Part shown: positions 7,510 through 16,980 of the stretch, piece after piece
Layout: the number at the start of each line of letters is the position of its first letter
How positions within the stretch are numbered: position 1 is the first letter of the stretch
Source: Aureibacillus halotolerans
GTDB taxonomy: Bacteria; Bacillota; Bacilli; Bacillales; DSM-28697
DNA length: 64,000 bases
Reading direction: 5' to 3'
NCBI RefSeq assembly: GCF_004363045.1
Contig: NZ_SNYJ01000002.1
Coordinates: 277,922-341,921 of the forward strand
Made by a program: the position numbers and the translations under genes
Notes under the pieces: generated by a model
What the model was told of the DNA's origin: nothing
The model's input: only the letters and a program-made list of their open reading frames with translations
The model's database searches: none

Positions 7510-8930
7510 ACAAAAACCTTTTCCGCCGACTGTTGTTTGGGTATTTAATCGTCGTGCTTGCTGGATTAGGGGCTGTCGGTCTGTTTATGTCGTATACGAT
7601 GAAAGACTATATGTACGATATGACGAAGGATGGCATGATGCGCAAAGCGAATAAGGTGAATTTGTCTATCCAAGATCTAAATCCTGGGGAAGCGATGAAT
7701 AGTCGATTGGCTATGCTAGATGGCTCATTTGATACGAGAGTTTGGGTGTTTGGCAAAAATGGTGAGATCATCGCTACTTCAACGCCAAACGAGGTGTCGG
7801 TAGGCAAGTCTGTCAACCATAATATCGTAAGAGACGTCATGCAAGGACGTACACCGCCTGTGCAAGAGCTTGCGTTTGATGGATTGAATGAGCCCATGCT
7901 TTCTGTTGTAGTACCGTGGGGGCAGGGGGATTCGATCTATGGGGGGATTGTCCTTCATTCACCGGTGAATGGGCTGAATCAGACGATTGGGCATATTCGT
8001 GAGACGATTCTTTGGGCAGTGCTCATTGGTCTTGTCATTTCCACAGCGATGGTTAGCTATTTGTCATGGTCGATTTCAAGACCACTTCGTGAGATCGAAC
8101 GTGTCGCAAATAAGATAGGCATTGGGGATTTTAGTGAAAAGATTGAAGTGCATTCTTCGGATGAAATTGGCGAGCTGGCTACGACAATCAATCAAATTTC
8201 GTCGCGTCTCGAAATGACTGAGGCAGAACGGAAGCGATTGGATCAAATTCGGTCGGATTTCCTTGCCAATGCGTCACATGAGTTGCGTACTCCTCTCACC
8301 GCCCTGCAAGGGTTTTTAGAGGCACTCCAGGACGGCTTGATTTCGGAAGAGGGGCGTACAAAATACTATGATGTCATGTATCACGAAACGCTTCATATGA
8401 CGCGACTAGTTGATGATCTTATGGACCTCGTCAAGCTGGAAAATGACGATATTGCCTTCTCTATGCATGAAGTTCAGCTTGAGGCGTTGTTAAAACGACT
8501 TGCCTTTTCATTTGACAATGCCTTAAAAGAACGAGGCAATACGATTCAGTTAGAGATTGAGGCCAATTTACCACGAATCGAAGCGGATCAGGATCGACTT
8601 GAACAAATGCTCAATAACCTCATAAAAAACGCGAATAAATTTACGGAAGATGGAGCGATTACGGTGACTGCAAGTACTCGTGATCAGGACATGGTAATTG
8701 AAGTGAAGGACACTGGAGTTGGCATTTCGGATAAAGACAAGCCCCTCGTTTGGGAACGGTTTTTTAAAGTTGATCGTGGTCGTGAAAGACGTAATTTAGG
8801 CACAGGTTTAGGTTTATCGATTGTACGTGAGATTGTCCTGCGACACCATGGACAAATTGAACTACAAAGCGAAGAGTCTATTGGCACTGTGTTTACGATT
8901 ACGCTTCCTCTAACGCAACAAGCGTCATAA
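7497..8930 (+). CDS. Two-component sensor histidine kinase
   Basis: 477 residues, ATG at 7497 after GAGGTGGA, overlapping the regulator gene. The layout is classic: membrane segment at 9-33, extracytoplasmic sensor of about 135 residues, second membrane segment at 170-192, HAMP to about 245, then the phosphorylatable histidine H261 in NASHELRTPL, and an HATPase domain with NLIKNANKF (N box), DTGVGIS and GTGLGLSIV. It autophosphorylates on H261 and passes the phosphate to D54 of the partner. The sensor part shows no recognised ligand domain. Confidence 0.93.
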   Translation: MGHLNKNLFRRLLFGYLIVVLAGLGAVGLFMSYTMKDYMYDMTKDGMMRKANKVNLSIQDLNPGEAMNSRLAMLDGSFDTRVWVFGKNGEIIATSTPNEVSVGKSVNHNIVRDVMQGRTPPVQELAFDGLNEPMLSVVVPWGQGDSIYGGIVLHSPVNGLNQTIGHIRETILWAVLIGLVISTAMVSYLSWSISRPLREIERVANKIGIGDFSEKIEVHSSDEIGELATTINQISSRLEMTEAERKRLDQIRSDFLANASHELRTPLTALQGFLEALQDGLISEEGRTKYYDVMYHETLHMTRLVDDLMDLVKLENDDIAFSMHEVQLEALLKRLAFSFDNALKERGNTIQLEIEANLPRIEADQDRLEQMLNNLIKNANKFTEDGAITVTASTRDQDMVIEVKDTGVGISDKDKPLVWERFFKVDRGRERRNLGTGLGLSIVREIVLRHHGQIELQSEESIGTVFTITLPLTQQAS

Positions 8931-8964
8931 AACGTGCTTGTTGCTCAAATTGAAAAGAGTTTAA

Positions 8965-9006
8965 AAGGGTGCCCTATGTCAGCGTTGCGACGATGGGGCA
9001 CCCCTT
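8965..9006. terminator. Shared terminator between kinase and patA
   Basis: AAGGGTGCCC and GGGCACCCCTT stem between two convergent genes. Confidence 0.7.
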
Positions 9007-9012
9007 AGCACG

Positions 9013-10179
9013 TTACCTATCTAAAGAGGCAAAATGTGTGACAAACGCTTCAAGTCGATCCAGCCCTGAGGCTAATGCTTCCATACTATAGGCAAAAGAA
9101 AGCCTTACGTACCCTTCACCATAGGTGGAAAACGCGTCTCCAGGAATGAGTGCAAGATTTTCTTTCTCAAGAAGCTGTAAGGCAAAATCTTCGCTTTTCA
9201 ATCCGAATTTTTGAATGCCAACGAACACATAAAATCCACCTTCAGGTTGCACAAAATCGAGATCCATGGCGGTTAATCGCTGACAAACATAATCCGCTCG
9301 TTGTTGATAAACGCTTCTCATCTGGTCAGGTGCTCCGGCAGCTTCTGTCAGTGCCGCCAATGCAGCATGTTGGCTAATTGAAGAAGCGCAGGCGACATTG
9401 TATTGATGCACTTTAAGCATTTGCTTCGCCAACGGTTCAGGTGCGAGCAAAAAACCAATGCGCCAGCCAGTCATTGAATGGCTCTTTGAAACTCCTTGTA
9501 CGACAATCGTTTTTTCTTTCATTCGCGGTTCACTTGCGATCGATACATGATTGTTTTGAAAACAAAGGGCGGCGTAGATTTCGTCTGCGAGCACGAACAC
9601 ATTTTTATCGTGAAGGAAGGCAGCGATCTTTTCGACATCGTCCTTCGACAAAATACGACCTGTAGGATTCGAAGGGTACGGCAAGATAACGGCTTTTGTT
9701 GTCTCTGTAAAATGAGCTTCTAATTGGTCGACCGTAAGTAAGAAGTCGCTGTCTCGTGTATCGATAAATACGGGTGTTGCCCCACATAAACGAATAATCG
9801 GTTCATAGCCAGGGTAGACAGGGGCTGGCAAGATCACCTCATCGCCAGGCTGTAGAATTGTTCTAAGGGCGACATCAATCGCTTGGCTGGCCCCTGTTGT
9901 CACAATGATCTCTGTGTTTTGGTCGTAACAAAGTCCATAAGATTGCATCGTCTCACTCACGGCTTTTCGCAATGACAACATACCAGCATTTGCTGTGTAT
10001 GTTGTTTGGTTTTCTTCGATCGCCTTTACAGCCGCGGCTTTGGCAGCGTCAGGTGTGGGGAAATCAGGCTGACCGAGCGTCAGCTGTACTGCGTCAGGAA
10101 ACCCTGCGACTAAGTTGAAAAACCTTCGTATGCCAGATATTTGTATTTCACGAACTGCTTCATTTAAGTCATTAAGCAT
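9013..10179 (-). CDS. patA: PatA-type aminotransferase (N-acetyl-diaminopimelate)
   Basis: 388 residues from ATG 10179 after AAAGGGGATCC; the longer reading adds nine residues. Fold type I PLP enzyme: LGQPDFPTP at the N-terminus, NPTG at 171-174, D199 and Y202, the PLP lysine K232 in SKSHSMTGWR and R240. In B. subtilis the protein in this position, upstream of ykyB, is PatA, which transaminates N-acetyl-L,L-diaminopimelate in the acetylase branch of lysine synthesis. The other two enzymes of that branch, DapH and DapL, are encoded about 20 kb away in this window, which supports the specific call. Confidence 0.82.
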   Translation of the reverse strand: MLNDLNEAVREIQISGIRRFFNLVAGFPDAVQLTLGQPDFPTPDAAKAAAVKAIEENQTTYTANAGMLSLRKAVSETMQSYGLCYDQNTEIIVTTGASQAIDVALRTILQPGDEVILPAPVYPGYEPIIRLCGATPVFIDTRDSDFLLTVDQLEAHFTETTKAVILPYPSNPTGRILSKDDVEKIAAFLHDKNVFVLADEIYAALCFQNNHVSIASEPRMKEKTIVVQGVSKSHSMTGWRIGFLLAPEPLAKQMLKVHQYNVACASSISQHAALAALTEAAGAPDQMRSVYQQRADYVCQRLTAMDLDFVQPEGGFYVFVGIQKFGLKSEDFALQLLEKENLALIPGDAFSTYGEGYVRLSFAYSMEALASGLDRLEAFVTHFASLDR

Positions 10180-10291
10180 AGGGATCCCCTTTATAAGTGA
10201 CGTCATGAATAACCGCCAATAATTTATATGGATTTAACTCTAACAGAATTCATTTAATCTGTTAAGGTTGCAAAGAGCTTAGTTGGCGTTC

Positions 10292-10320
10292 TTGCAGGGT
10301 GCAGGGCACTTTGCTACACT
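10292..10320 (+). promoter_or_regulatory. Candidate sigma-A promoter of the RpiR regulator
   Basis: TTGCAG and TACACT with a 17-bp spacer, about 70 bases before the start codon. Confidence 0.5.
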
Positions 10321-10388
10321 GTTCTTAACGTTGTTAAAAAGCGTCCTCTAATGACGAATGATGCTTATGTGAAGGAGCGAGAAAGCTA

Positions 10389-11249
10389 TTGACACTTGAA
10401 GCAGAGCACCAGCATACGTTGTTATCCATTCGCAGCCATATGCAGGCTTTTACAAAAACCGAAGTAAAGGTAGCCAAATACATTGTTGATTATGCGGAAA
10501 CGATCATCTATTGCTCGGTGACTGAATTGGCTGAAAAAGCAGATGTTGGAGAAACGACCGTTCTCCGCTTTTGTAGGAAGCTAGGATATAGTGGATTTCA
10601 GGATTTTAAACTTTCGCTCGCTCAAGATCTCGTCAATCCCTCAAGTCAGCTCCATGATGATGTGACGATGACAGATGATGTGTACACGATGACACAAAAG
10701 CTCATTGCAGGGCATAACCACAACCTTCAGGAAACGGGACAGCTGCTTGCCATAGACGCAGTTGAAGCGGCCATTACCGTGCTTCATCAGGCGCGAAAAA
10801 TTGTGTTTTTTGGGGTTGGTGCCTCGGGATTGACGGCATTGGATGGCAGTCACCGTTTTCAGCGAATTGGAAAGGAATGCGATGCACAGCAGGACACCCA
10901 TTTTCAAGCGATGGCAGCTGCCCGCTTAGGTACTGAAGACGTGGCAGTAGGGCTGTCAACATCAGGGAGCACGAAGGATACGGTTCGGCATTTAGAAATG
11001 GCTCGTGAAGCAGGGGCGAAATCAATTTGTATAACGAGCAATGCCAAATCACCGATTACAAAACAAGCGGATATAGAATTGTTTATGACCGCTAAGGAAA
11101 GTCCGTTGCAAGGTAGTTCACTTTCTGGAAAAATTGCACAGCTTGCGGTGCTTGACTTGCTTGCTGTTGGTGTTTCCATGCGAATGGAAGATGTGGCTGT
11201 AACGTCCCGAAGCAAAATGGCTAAAGCGGTTTCAGAGAAACTGTACTAA
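10389..11249 (+). CDS. RpiR/MurR-family sugar-responsive regulator
   Basis: 286 residues, TTG start at 10389 after GAAGGAGCG. An N-terminal helix-turn-helix (about 1-77; VTELAEKADVGETTVLRFCRKLGYSGFQDFK) is followed by a SIS sugar-phosphate domain (about 125-260; GVGASG, LSTSGSTKDTV). Family members bind phosphosugars and control sugar catabolic genes. It sits directly before gnd and gntK on the same strand, so it probably senses a gluconate-derived or pentose-phosphate intermediate, such as 6-phosphogluconate; that is inference. Confidence 0.88.
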   Translation: MTLEAEHQHTLLSIRSHMQAFTKTEVKVAKYIVDYAETIIYCSVTELAEKADVGETTVLRFCRKLGYSGFQDFKLSLAQDLVNPSSQLHDDVTMTDDVYTMTQKLIAGHNHNLQETGQLLAIDAVEAAITVLHQARKIVFFGVGASGLTALDGSHRFQRIGKECDAQQDTHFQAMAAARLGTEDVAVGLSTSGSTKDTVRHLEMAREAGAKSICITSNAKSPITKQADIELFMTAKESPLQGSSLSGKIAQLAVLDLLAVGVSMRMEDVAVTSRSKMAKAVSEKLY

Positions 11250-11270
11250 GAGCTAAAACATTTGCGTCAG

Positions 11271-11299
11271 TTGCGCGGACAGACGTCTCGTTATACAAT
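11271..11299 (+). promoter_or_regulatory. Candidate sigma-A promoter of gnd
   Basis: TTGCGC and TACAAT with a 17-bp spacer, 40 bases upstream of the start. An operator for the adjacent regulator would be expected near here, but no clear palindrome was seen. Confidence 0.5.
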
Positions 11300-11338
11300 A
11301 CTTAAGGATACACCTTGAAATGGAGAGGATGACGACAG

Positions 11339-12748
11339 ATGGCAAATCATGTAGGTGTCATAGGCCTAGCTGTAATGGGTAAGAATTTGGCATTGAACAT
11401 TGAATCGAGAGGATTCGATGTTGCGGTTTTCAACCGTTCGTATGAGAAGACTGAAGCATTACTGAAGGAAGCTGCAGACAAACAGCTGTCCGGATTTCAA
11501 AATCTCTCTGATTTTGTTGCTTCGTTAGAAAAACCACGCCGTATCATTATTATGGTGCAAGCAGGAGCAGCAACAGATGCGACCATTAAACAGTTAATTC
11601 CTTTGCTCGATAAAGGGGACATTATTGTTGATGGAGGCAATGCATATTTTGAAGACACGCGTCGCAGAAATGAACTGTTAGCAGGTCACGATCTTAACTT
11701 TATCGGAACTGGCGTATCAGGTGGTGAAGAAGGAGCATTAAAAGGGCCTTCAATTATGCCAGGTGGGCAAAAGGACGCCTATGAAATGATTGAGCCAATT
11801 TTAACAGCCATTTCAGCAAAGGTGAACGGCGATCCGTGCTCTACATATATTGGACCAGACGGAGCAGGGCATTATGTGAAGATGGTTCATAACGGAATTG
11901 AATATGGGGACATGCAGCTTATCTGTGAGTCGTACCATTTATTAAAGGATGTTTTGGGCTTTACAGCTACAGAGTTGGCCGAAACCTTTAAAGAATGGAA
12001 CGCTGGTGAGCTCGATAGCTACTTAATTGAAATCACAGCGGACATTTTCACAAAAGTTGATCCTGAAACGAATCAACCACTCGTTGACGTGATTCTTGAC
12101 ACAGCAGGTCAAAAAGGAACAGGCAAATGGACAAGTCAAAGTGCATTAGACCTTGGCGTTCCTCTTTCGATCATTACAGAATCAGTCTTTTCTCGCTTTA
12201 TCTCAGCGATGAAAGCTGAGCGAGTGGCGGCGAGTGAAGTTCTCCAAGGGCCATCACCAGCGTCCCTTGAAGGTGACCGGAGTGAATGGGTTGAAGCGAT
12301 TCGACGTGCATTGTATGCAAGCAAAATTTGCTCATATGCGCAAGGGTTTGCGCATATGAAAGCAGCTTCTGATGAATATGGCTGGGACCTAAAGCTCGGC
12401 GACATTTCAATGATTTTCAGAGGCGGATGCATCATCCGTGCAGCCTTCCTTCAAAATATTAAAGATGCCTACGGTCGTAATCCAGAACTGAAAAACTTGC
12501 TGCTTGACGAATACTTTAAAGGAATTATTGATGAGTATCAGGACGCTTGGCGTAAAGTGGTTGCTCTTGGCGTGACGAAAGGTGTACCTGTACCTGGTCT
12601 TGCGAATGCTCTTTCCTATTACGACAGCTATCGTTCTGCAGTTCTCCCTGCAAACCTTCTGCAGGCACAACGCGATTACTTTGGCGCGCACACGTATCAG
12701 CGGACAGACAAAGAAGGCGTATTCCATACGGATTGGATGTCAATGTAA
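11339..12748 (+). CDS. gnd: 6-phosphogluconate dehydrogenase, decarboxylating
   Basis: 469 residues, the usual full length. The dinucleotide fold is at the start ([17 protein letters not shown]), then the substrate loop ([14 protein letters not shown]) and the catalytic helix with K and N in [11 protein letters not shown]. It oxidises 6-phosphogluconate to ribulose-5-phosphate with release of CO2 in the cytoplasm. With gntK immediately downstream it completes entry of gluconate into the pentose-phosphate pathway. B. subtilis has two such genes (gndA and gntZ); adjacency to gntK suggests the catabolic role, but the sequence does not decide. Confidence 0.96.
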   Translation: MANHVGVIGLAVMGKNLALNIESRGFDVAVFNRSYEKTEALLKEAADKQLSGFQNLSDFVASLEKPRRIIIMVQAGAATDATIKQLIPLLDKGDIIVDGGNAYFEDTRRRNELLAGHDLNFIGTGVSGGEEGALKGPSIMPGGQKDAYEMIEPILTAISAKVNGDPCSTYIGPDGAGHYVKMVHNGIEYGDMQLICESYHLLKDVLGFTATELAETFKEWNAGELDSYLIEITADIFTKVDPETNQPLVDVILDTAGQKGTGKWTSQSALDLGVPLSIITESVFSRFISAMKAERVAASEVLQGPSPASLEGDRSEWVEAIRRALYASKICSYAQGFAHMKAASDEYGWDLKLGDISMIFRGGCIIRAAFLQNIKDAYGRNPELKNLLLDEYFKGIIDEYQDAWRKVVALGVTKGVPVPGLANALSYYDSYRSAVLPANLLQAQRDYFGAHTYQRTDKEGVFHTDWMSM

Positions 12749-12781
12749 CGGTCGTTTGCCGACATAAGGTAATAGATGTAT

Positions 12782-12813
12782 AAAGTGAGGGTCAATATGC
12801 CCCTCACTTTTTT
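12782..12813 (+). terminator. Terminator after gnd
   Basis: AAAGTGAGGG and CCCCTCACTTT stem with a T run, so gnd and gntK are probably separate or only partly read-through units. Confidence 0.85.
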
Positions 12814-12853
12814 GCTATGACAGAAAAAGAGTAAGGGAAGAGGCGAGGAAACG

Positions 12854-14329
12854 ATGTATATTATCGGAGTTGACATTGGAACAACGAGTACGAAGGCGGT
12901 ATTGTTTGATAATGATGGCAATGCTTTGGCTAGAGAAGAAAAACAGTACCCATTATTAAGTCCGGTAAAGGGTAGCGCTGAACAGGATTCAGATGAAATT
13001 GCGGACGCATGTTTTCATTGTATAAGAGAATTAATTCGAAGCAGATCACTTAACGCCGATGTAATTGAAGCCATTTCATTTAGTGCCGTTATGCATTCAT
13101 TAGTCATTACAGATGCATCTGGAAAACCAAAGACGCCGCTCATTACGTGGGCAGATGAACGGTCTTCTGACAAGACGAATCAATTAAAAGAGACTTATGG
13201 CCTTCGTTTCTATGAACGAACAGGCACTCCATTACATCCAATGTCACCGCTTGCTAAGCTAGCATGGATAACGGCTGGCAATGCCCCATGGGATCTGACA
13301 GCAGATGACCATGTCCTGTCCATCAAAGACTATGTCTTTTATCGGTTGTTTGGTACGTTTGTTACGGATGAATCCGTGGCTTCTTCTTCTGGTTTATATG
13401 ATTTATACACGCGGACGTGGAATAAAGAAGCCCTTGATGCTGCGGGTGTGAAAGAGCATCAGTTGCCAACGATCATGGAAACAACAAGTGCGTTACGAGG
13501 TCTTGACACGGCCATTGCAAACGACCTAGGTGTCCATCCTGAGACACCGTTCGTTCTAGGTGCCAGCGATGGTGTTCTGGCGAATCTAGGAGCTGATGCT
13601 GACGTAGGGGATACGGTCGTCACGATCGGGACGAGTGGGGCTATACGGGCAATCGTTGCTTCCCCCGTAACGCATGAGCAAGGGCATACGTTTTGCTATC
13701 ATCTGACAGCAGATGCATTTGTCATTGGTGGTGCAATCAACAACGGTGGGGTCGCATTACAATGGACAAAAGAACATTTGTTCAAAGAGGCGTATGAAGG
13801 ACGGCCAGAAGCTGAGCGGGACGTTTGGTTTGAAGAACTTGCTAAACAAGCACCTATAGGTTGTGAGGGTCTGCTTTGCTTGCCCTATTTATACGGGGAA
13901 CGAGCGCCATACTGGACAACAGGCGTCACAGGTGGGTTTGTTGGGATGTCTTCAAGGAATGAACAGCCACATTTTGCGCGTGCAGTATACGAAGGTGTGA
14001 TGTATCAAATGAACTTGATGGCGCAAGACATTGCCGAAATGGTTCCAGAAAATAAACAGCTATTAGTAAACGGAGGGTTCGTGCGCTCATCCTTTTGGGT
14101 GCAGATGATGGCTGACATTTTGGAACGTGAAATTATTGTTCCAGAGCATCACGATGCGTCAAGCAAAGGAGCCGCTATGCTGGCGAGGAACGCATTGAAC
14201 AAACCCCCATTTGAGAAAAAAAATGGGAAAATAACGAGCTATAAGCCAGACAAAGAACAGTCTGTTTTATATGAACAAGCGTTTACAAAGTATAAAAAAT
14301 GGGCCAATGCAATGCTTGCGATGGAATAG
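12854..14329 (+). CDS. gntK: Gluconate kinase, FGGY family
   Basis: 491 residues. The FGGY kinase pattern is clear: GVDIGTTSTKAVLFD at the start, the Asp-containing WADERS segment, GASDGVLANLGA in the middle, GTSGAIRA phosphate loop, and a late NGGFVRSSFW. It phosphorylates gluconate with ATP to 6-phosphogluconate, the substrate of the upstream dehydrogenase. FGGY members differ in sugar; gluconate is chosen because of the neighbour. No gluconate permease follows, unlike the B. subtilis gnt operon. RBS GAGGCGAGG lies upstream of ATG 12854. Confidence 0.85.
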   Translation: MYIIGVDIGTTSTKAVLFDNDGNALAREEKQYPLLSPVKGSAEQDSDEIADACFHCIRELIRSRSLNADVIEAISFSAVMHSLVITDASGKPKTPLITWADERSSDKTNQLKETYGLRFYERTGTPLHPMSPLAKLAWITAGNAPWDLTADDHVLSIKDYVFYRLFGTFVTDESVASSSGLYDLYTRTWNKEALDAAGVKEHQLPTIMETTSALRGLDTAIANDLGVHPETPFVLGASDGVLANLGADADVGDTVVTIGTSGAIRAIVASPVTHEQGHTFCYHLTADAFVIGGAINNGGVALQWTKEHLFKEAYEGRPEAERDVWFEELAKQAPIGCEGLLCLPYLYGERAPYWTTGVTGGFVGMSSRNEQPHFARAVYEGVMYQMNLMAQDIAEMVPENKQLLVNGGFVRSSFWVQMMADILEREIIVPEHHDASSKGAAMLARNALNKPPFEKKNGKITSYKPDKEQSVLYEQAFTKYKKWANAMLAME

Positions 14330-14399
14330 CATTGCAATAGCAAAACAGCCTATGCAGTGATAAAATAAGTTGGTAAGAAGAGAGACTGGAGCTGATTTG

Positions 14400-15116
14400 A
14401 TGAACTGGAAGGTTGTGGCTGCCAGCGTCCTTATCTTTGTGTTGCTATATGTCCCAGGAGTGCAAGCGATACTTCGCACTTGGAATACGATCGTCCACGA
14501 AAGCGGTCACGCACTCATGGCGGTCATCGTTGGTGGACAAGTATCGAGCATTCAACTGTTTGCCGATTTAACTGGCGTGACAAGATCATGGACCTCCACG
14601 GGGTGGCCAATGATTGTTGTCTCTTTGTCCGGATACCTGACCTCTTCTGCCGTTCTTCTACTCTTTGCTTGGTTATGGCGTAAAAAAGCGTACAATGTGC
14701 TGCTTGGTATAGCAGGAGTTCTCGTTTTTGCGAATGGTGTTTTTTGGGTGCGTAATCCATATGGTCTTTTATGGATCATCGGTTTCCTCGTCCTCGTAGG
14801 TCTGCTCTTTTGGAAAGGGAATAGGTCATGGTTGGCATTTACTAGTTTTGGTCTGACGTTAACGTTGCTTGTCGATTCTGTAAGAGCTGCGTTTGACATT
14901 TTTATTCTTAGTTTATTTCGTTCTGGATCTGCTGGGGATGCCTCCTTACTCGCCCAAACCACCTTTGTGCCTGCGCTCGTTTGGGGTTTGCTTTTTCTTA
15001 TCATTAGCATATGGGCAGCTTGGCAAAGCATTCGTTTGCTTTTGCCTGCGTTTAAAGCGCAAAAGGAAATGGCGGCACCACGTGTTGAAAAAAGACCGAG
15101 AGAAACAAGGGGATAA
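14400..15116 (+). CDS. M50-like membrane metallopeptidase
   Basis: 238 residues from ATG 14400 (CTGGAG seven bases upstream); TTG 14397 is an alternative. The zinc motif HESGH lies near residue 29 (TIVHESGHALMAV), as in the peptidase M50B-like family. About six membrane segments follow. A second metal-binding Asp motif was not certain. M50 proteins cleave membrane substrates or, in this compact subgroup, have no known substrate. It follows gntK with no terminator seen, but a functional link is unlikely. Confidence 0.7.
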   Translation: MNWKVVAASVLIFVLLYVPGVQAILRTWNTIVHESGHALMAVIVGGQVSSIQLFADLTGVTRSWTSTGWPMIVVSLSGYLTSSAVLLLFAWLWRKKAYNVLLGIAGVLVFANGVFWVRNPYGLLWIIGFLVLVGLLFWKGNRSWLAFTSFGLTLTLLVDSVRAAFDIFILSLFRSGSAGDASLLAQTTFVPALVWGLLFLIISIWAAWQSIRLLLPAFKAQKEMAAPRVEKRPRETRG

Positions 15117-15219
15117 CGCTTTCATAAAAGTGAGAAACACTTGCTTTTTTATCATGAAAACGGTAGCATTATGGTAGAAAGACAGAATTTGAAAATTAGG
15201 CAACGAGGTGGTGAAGTAC

Positions 15220-15879
15220 ATGGAAATGAATGGATTTATGGGCACCTTATACTCCATTTGTGAATGGATCATGCGTTTAGCCTATGTAAATCTTTTGTGG
15301 ATTGGGTTCACTGTCCTTGGTCTCATTATATTTGGATTTGGTCCAGCGACCGCTGCGATGTTTGCTGTCAACCGGAAATGGGTGCGTGGCGAGCCGGAAG
15401 TTGCTGTGTTTAAAACGTTTTGGAGTGAGTACAAGCGTGAATTTGTTCGCGCCAACATACTAGGTGTATTGCTTCTTTTAGTCGGGTTTATCCTCTGGGC
15501 CGATTTTCGGATCCTCAACACGCAGGATACTGGAAGCTGGGGAGTTTTCGTGCAATACTTTTTAATCGTAGGGACGTTCATTTACGGCACGATGACAATG
15601 TTCTTTTTCCCAGTTTTTGTCCACTATGACCTGAAGCTGTTTCAGTACTTTAAACAAACATTGCTCATCGCCATTTCACGCCCAGGTGAAATAATCATGA
15701 TGATCGCAGGCGTCATGTTGATCGCTTTTATCATGCAGCAATTTCCTGGCTTGATATTATTTTTCTCAGGCAGTGGGTTGGCGTTTGTCGTCATGTGGTG
15801 TGCCAATCGAGCCTTCACGAAAATCGAGCTTAAAGCTGAGGCACTCCGTAACAAAGAACAAGAATCCCAATCGGCATAA
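15220..15879 (+). CDS. YesL-like DUF624 membrane protein
   Basis: 219 residues from ATG 15220 after AGGTGGTG; GTG codons at 15208 and 15211 are less likely starts. The N-terminal FGFGPATAAMFAVNRKWVRGE and four to five hydrophobic segments fit the DUF624 (YesL) family, integral membrane proteins often found with carbohydrate uptake or degradation genes. A possible connection to the gluconate cluster is only positional. A strong terminator follows. Confidence 0.75.
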   Translation: MEMNGFMGTLYSICEWIMRLAYVNLLWIGFTVLGLIIFGFGPATAAMFAVNRKWVRGEPEVAVFKTFWSEYKREFVRANILGVLLLLVGFILWADFRILNTQDTGSWGVFVQYFLIVGTFIYGTMTMFFFPVFVHYDLKLFQYFKQTLLIAISRPGEIIMMIAGVMLIAFIMQQFPGLILFFSGSGLAFVVMWCANRAFTKIELKAEALRNKEQESQSA

Positions 15880-15895
15880 AAAGAATGAATACAAC

Positions 15896-15927
15896 GCAGT
15901 CCTCGAGCAATTGGAGGGCTGCTTTTT
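15896..15927 (+). terminator. Terminator after the YesL-like gene
   Basis: GCAGTCCTC and GGAGGGCTGC stem followed by five T. Confidence 0.8.
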
Positions 15928-16030
15928 CATCTGTCGAGAACTTTTTATATTGAACTCATGTAGTGGTGGGTGAGTAGCTGGTCACGAAAACACAGGCGAG
16001 TACCATTATGTAAGCAAATAAGCCTTCTAT

Positions 16031-16066
16031 AAAAAAGGGCATGGCTGAACCTCCACGCCCTTTTTA
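16031..16066. terminator. Terminator of the Cys/His-rich gene
   Basis: AAAAAGGGCATGG and CCACGCCCTTTTT stem between convergent genes. Confidence 0.75.
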
Positions 16067-16072
16067 CATAGA

Positions 16073-16336
16073 CTATGAACGACGACGTTTTTTCTTTTTG
16101 CAGCATTTGTGATGATTGCTTGACTCGTTCTCCGACTCTTCCTCATCTTCTGCAAAGACAGGATAGCAGACAAAGCCTATCAGGTCAGTGTTATTGCCAT
16201 TGTGGTGCTTGCAACATTTTCTACGATGGCGTGAAGATTCCTCAACCTCTTCGACGAACTCCATTTCGTTTACTTCATTTTGATTCTCTTCTTCCCAGCG
16301 TCTACAACAACAGCGTTTGTGTTTATGTCTTCCCAT
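16073..16336 (-). CDS. Small Cys/His- and charge-rich protein, unknown
   Basis: 87 residues, ATG 16336 after AAAGGGGG. It has CCC and two CC pairs (KRCCCRR, KCCKHH, KCCKKKKRRR), several histidines, a glutamate-rich middle and basic ends. There is one short hydrophobic stretch (TDLIGFVCYPVFAED). The composition resembles spore coat or exosporium proteins that crosslink through cysteines, or a metal-binding protein; neither is proven. Good ribosome site and own terminator support a real gene. Confidence 0.65.
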   Translation of the reverse strand: MGRHKHKRCCCRRWEEENQNEVNEMEFVEEVEESSRHRRKCCKHHNGNNTDLIGFVCYPVFAEDEEESENESSNHHKCCKKKKRRRS

Positions 16337-16729
16337 TAGGATAGCCCCCTTTGTTTAGCAGCACTCATTCACTGCTTGCTTCATGCTATGTAGGGGACGA
16401 CATCGCTGCATAAACTTGTACCTAAAAGGGTTCGTAAATGATGCAGGTCCACCAGACGATTTGTCCATTTGCTTAAAAAACTGAATGGAAAAAACATCGG
16501 AGGCGAAAAGGGACGTGTAAGATTTGGCATTCGACAGTGAATTTAATACATATTCGATTCATTGTCCTCATACATAAGAAAATTGTATTAAAGTGGGCCG
16601 GAAGCCATTATAAAAATGCAAAGACAGTTTGCGAAAAACTGAGTTGTTAACGAAGACGTGCGCCAAACGTCACAAAAGTCCTGCCCTTAAAATCCGCCAT
16701 CCTGCTCTTGCAATGGAAACAAAAGAAGA
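16337..16729. other. Intergenic stretch without recognised gene
   Basis: About 390 bp upstream of the Cys/His-rich gene and downstream of the next minus-strand gene. No ORF with a ribosome site, no repeat module and no convincing structured RNA was seen. The promoter of the Cys/His-rich gene must lie near 16340-16420 but no sigma-A box is clear. Confidence 0.5.
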
Positions 16730-16773
16730 AGGGCTTGTCCAATTGTCGTTGTTCTGACTTTTGGACAAGCCCT
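16730..16773 (-). terminator. Terminator of the 66-residue gene
   Basis: AGGGCTTGTCC and GGACAAGCCCT, an 11-bp perfect stem with a 22-nt loop, directly after the gene. Confidence 0.7.
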
Positions 16774-16779
16774 AATCGA

Positions 16780-16980
16780 TTATTTTGGACGTTTTGAAGT
16801 TTGATCGTGCAAAGATTGGGACCAACCGTGAATTTTTGTATTAATGGCTGGATAAGGCTCATTAAAGGGATACGCTTGTTTAATGAGAAGGAGCTCTTCC
16901 TCTGATAGTTTCTCCCATTCATTTGCCATTTCGTTGCTGTGCTTCAGCATTTGTTGTAGGTGATAATTAAATTCGCTCAT
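16780..16980 (-). CDS. Small protein, unknown function
   Basis: 66 residues, ATG 16980 preceded by AAAGGAGG at good spacing. The sequence begins MSEFNYHLQQMLKHSNEMAN, is hydrophilic and helical up to residue 35, then contains YPFNEPYPAINTKIHGW. No signal peptide and no cysteines. No family recognised. The strong ribosome site and strong terminator make a real gene likely. Confidence 0.6.
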   Translation of the reverse strand: MSEFNYHLQQMLKHSNEMANEWEKLSEEELLLIKQAYPFNEPYPAINTKIHGWSQSLHDQTSKRPK

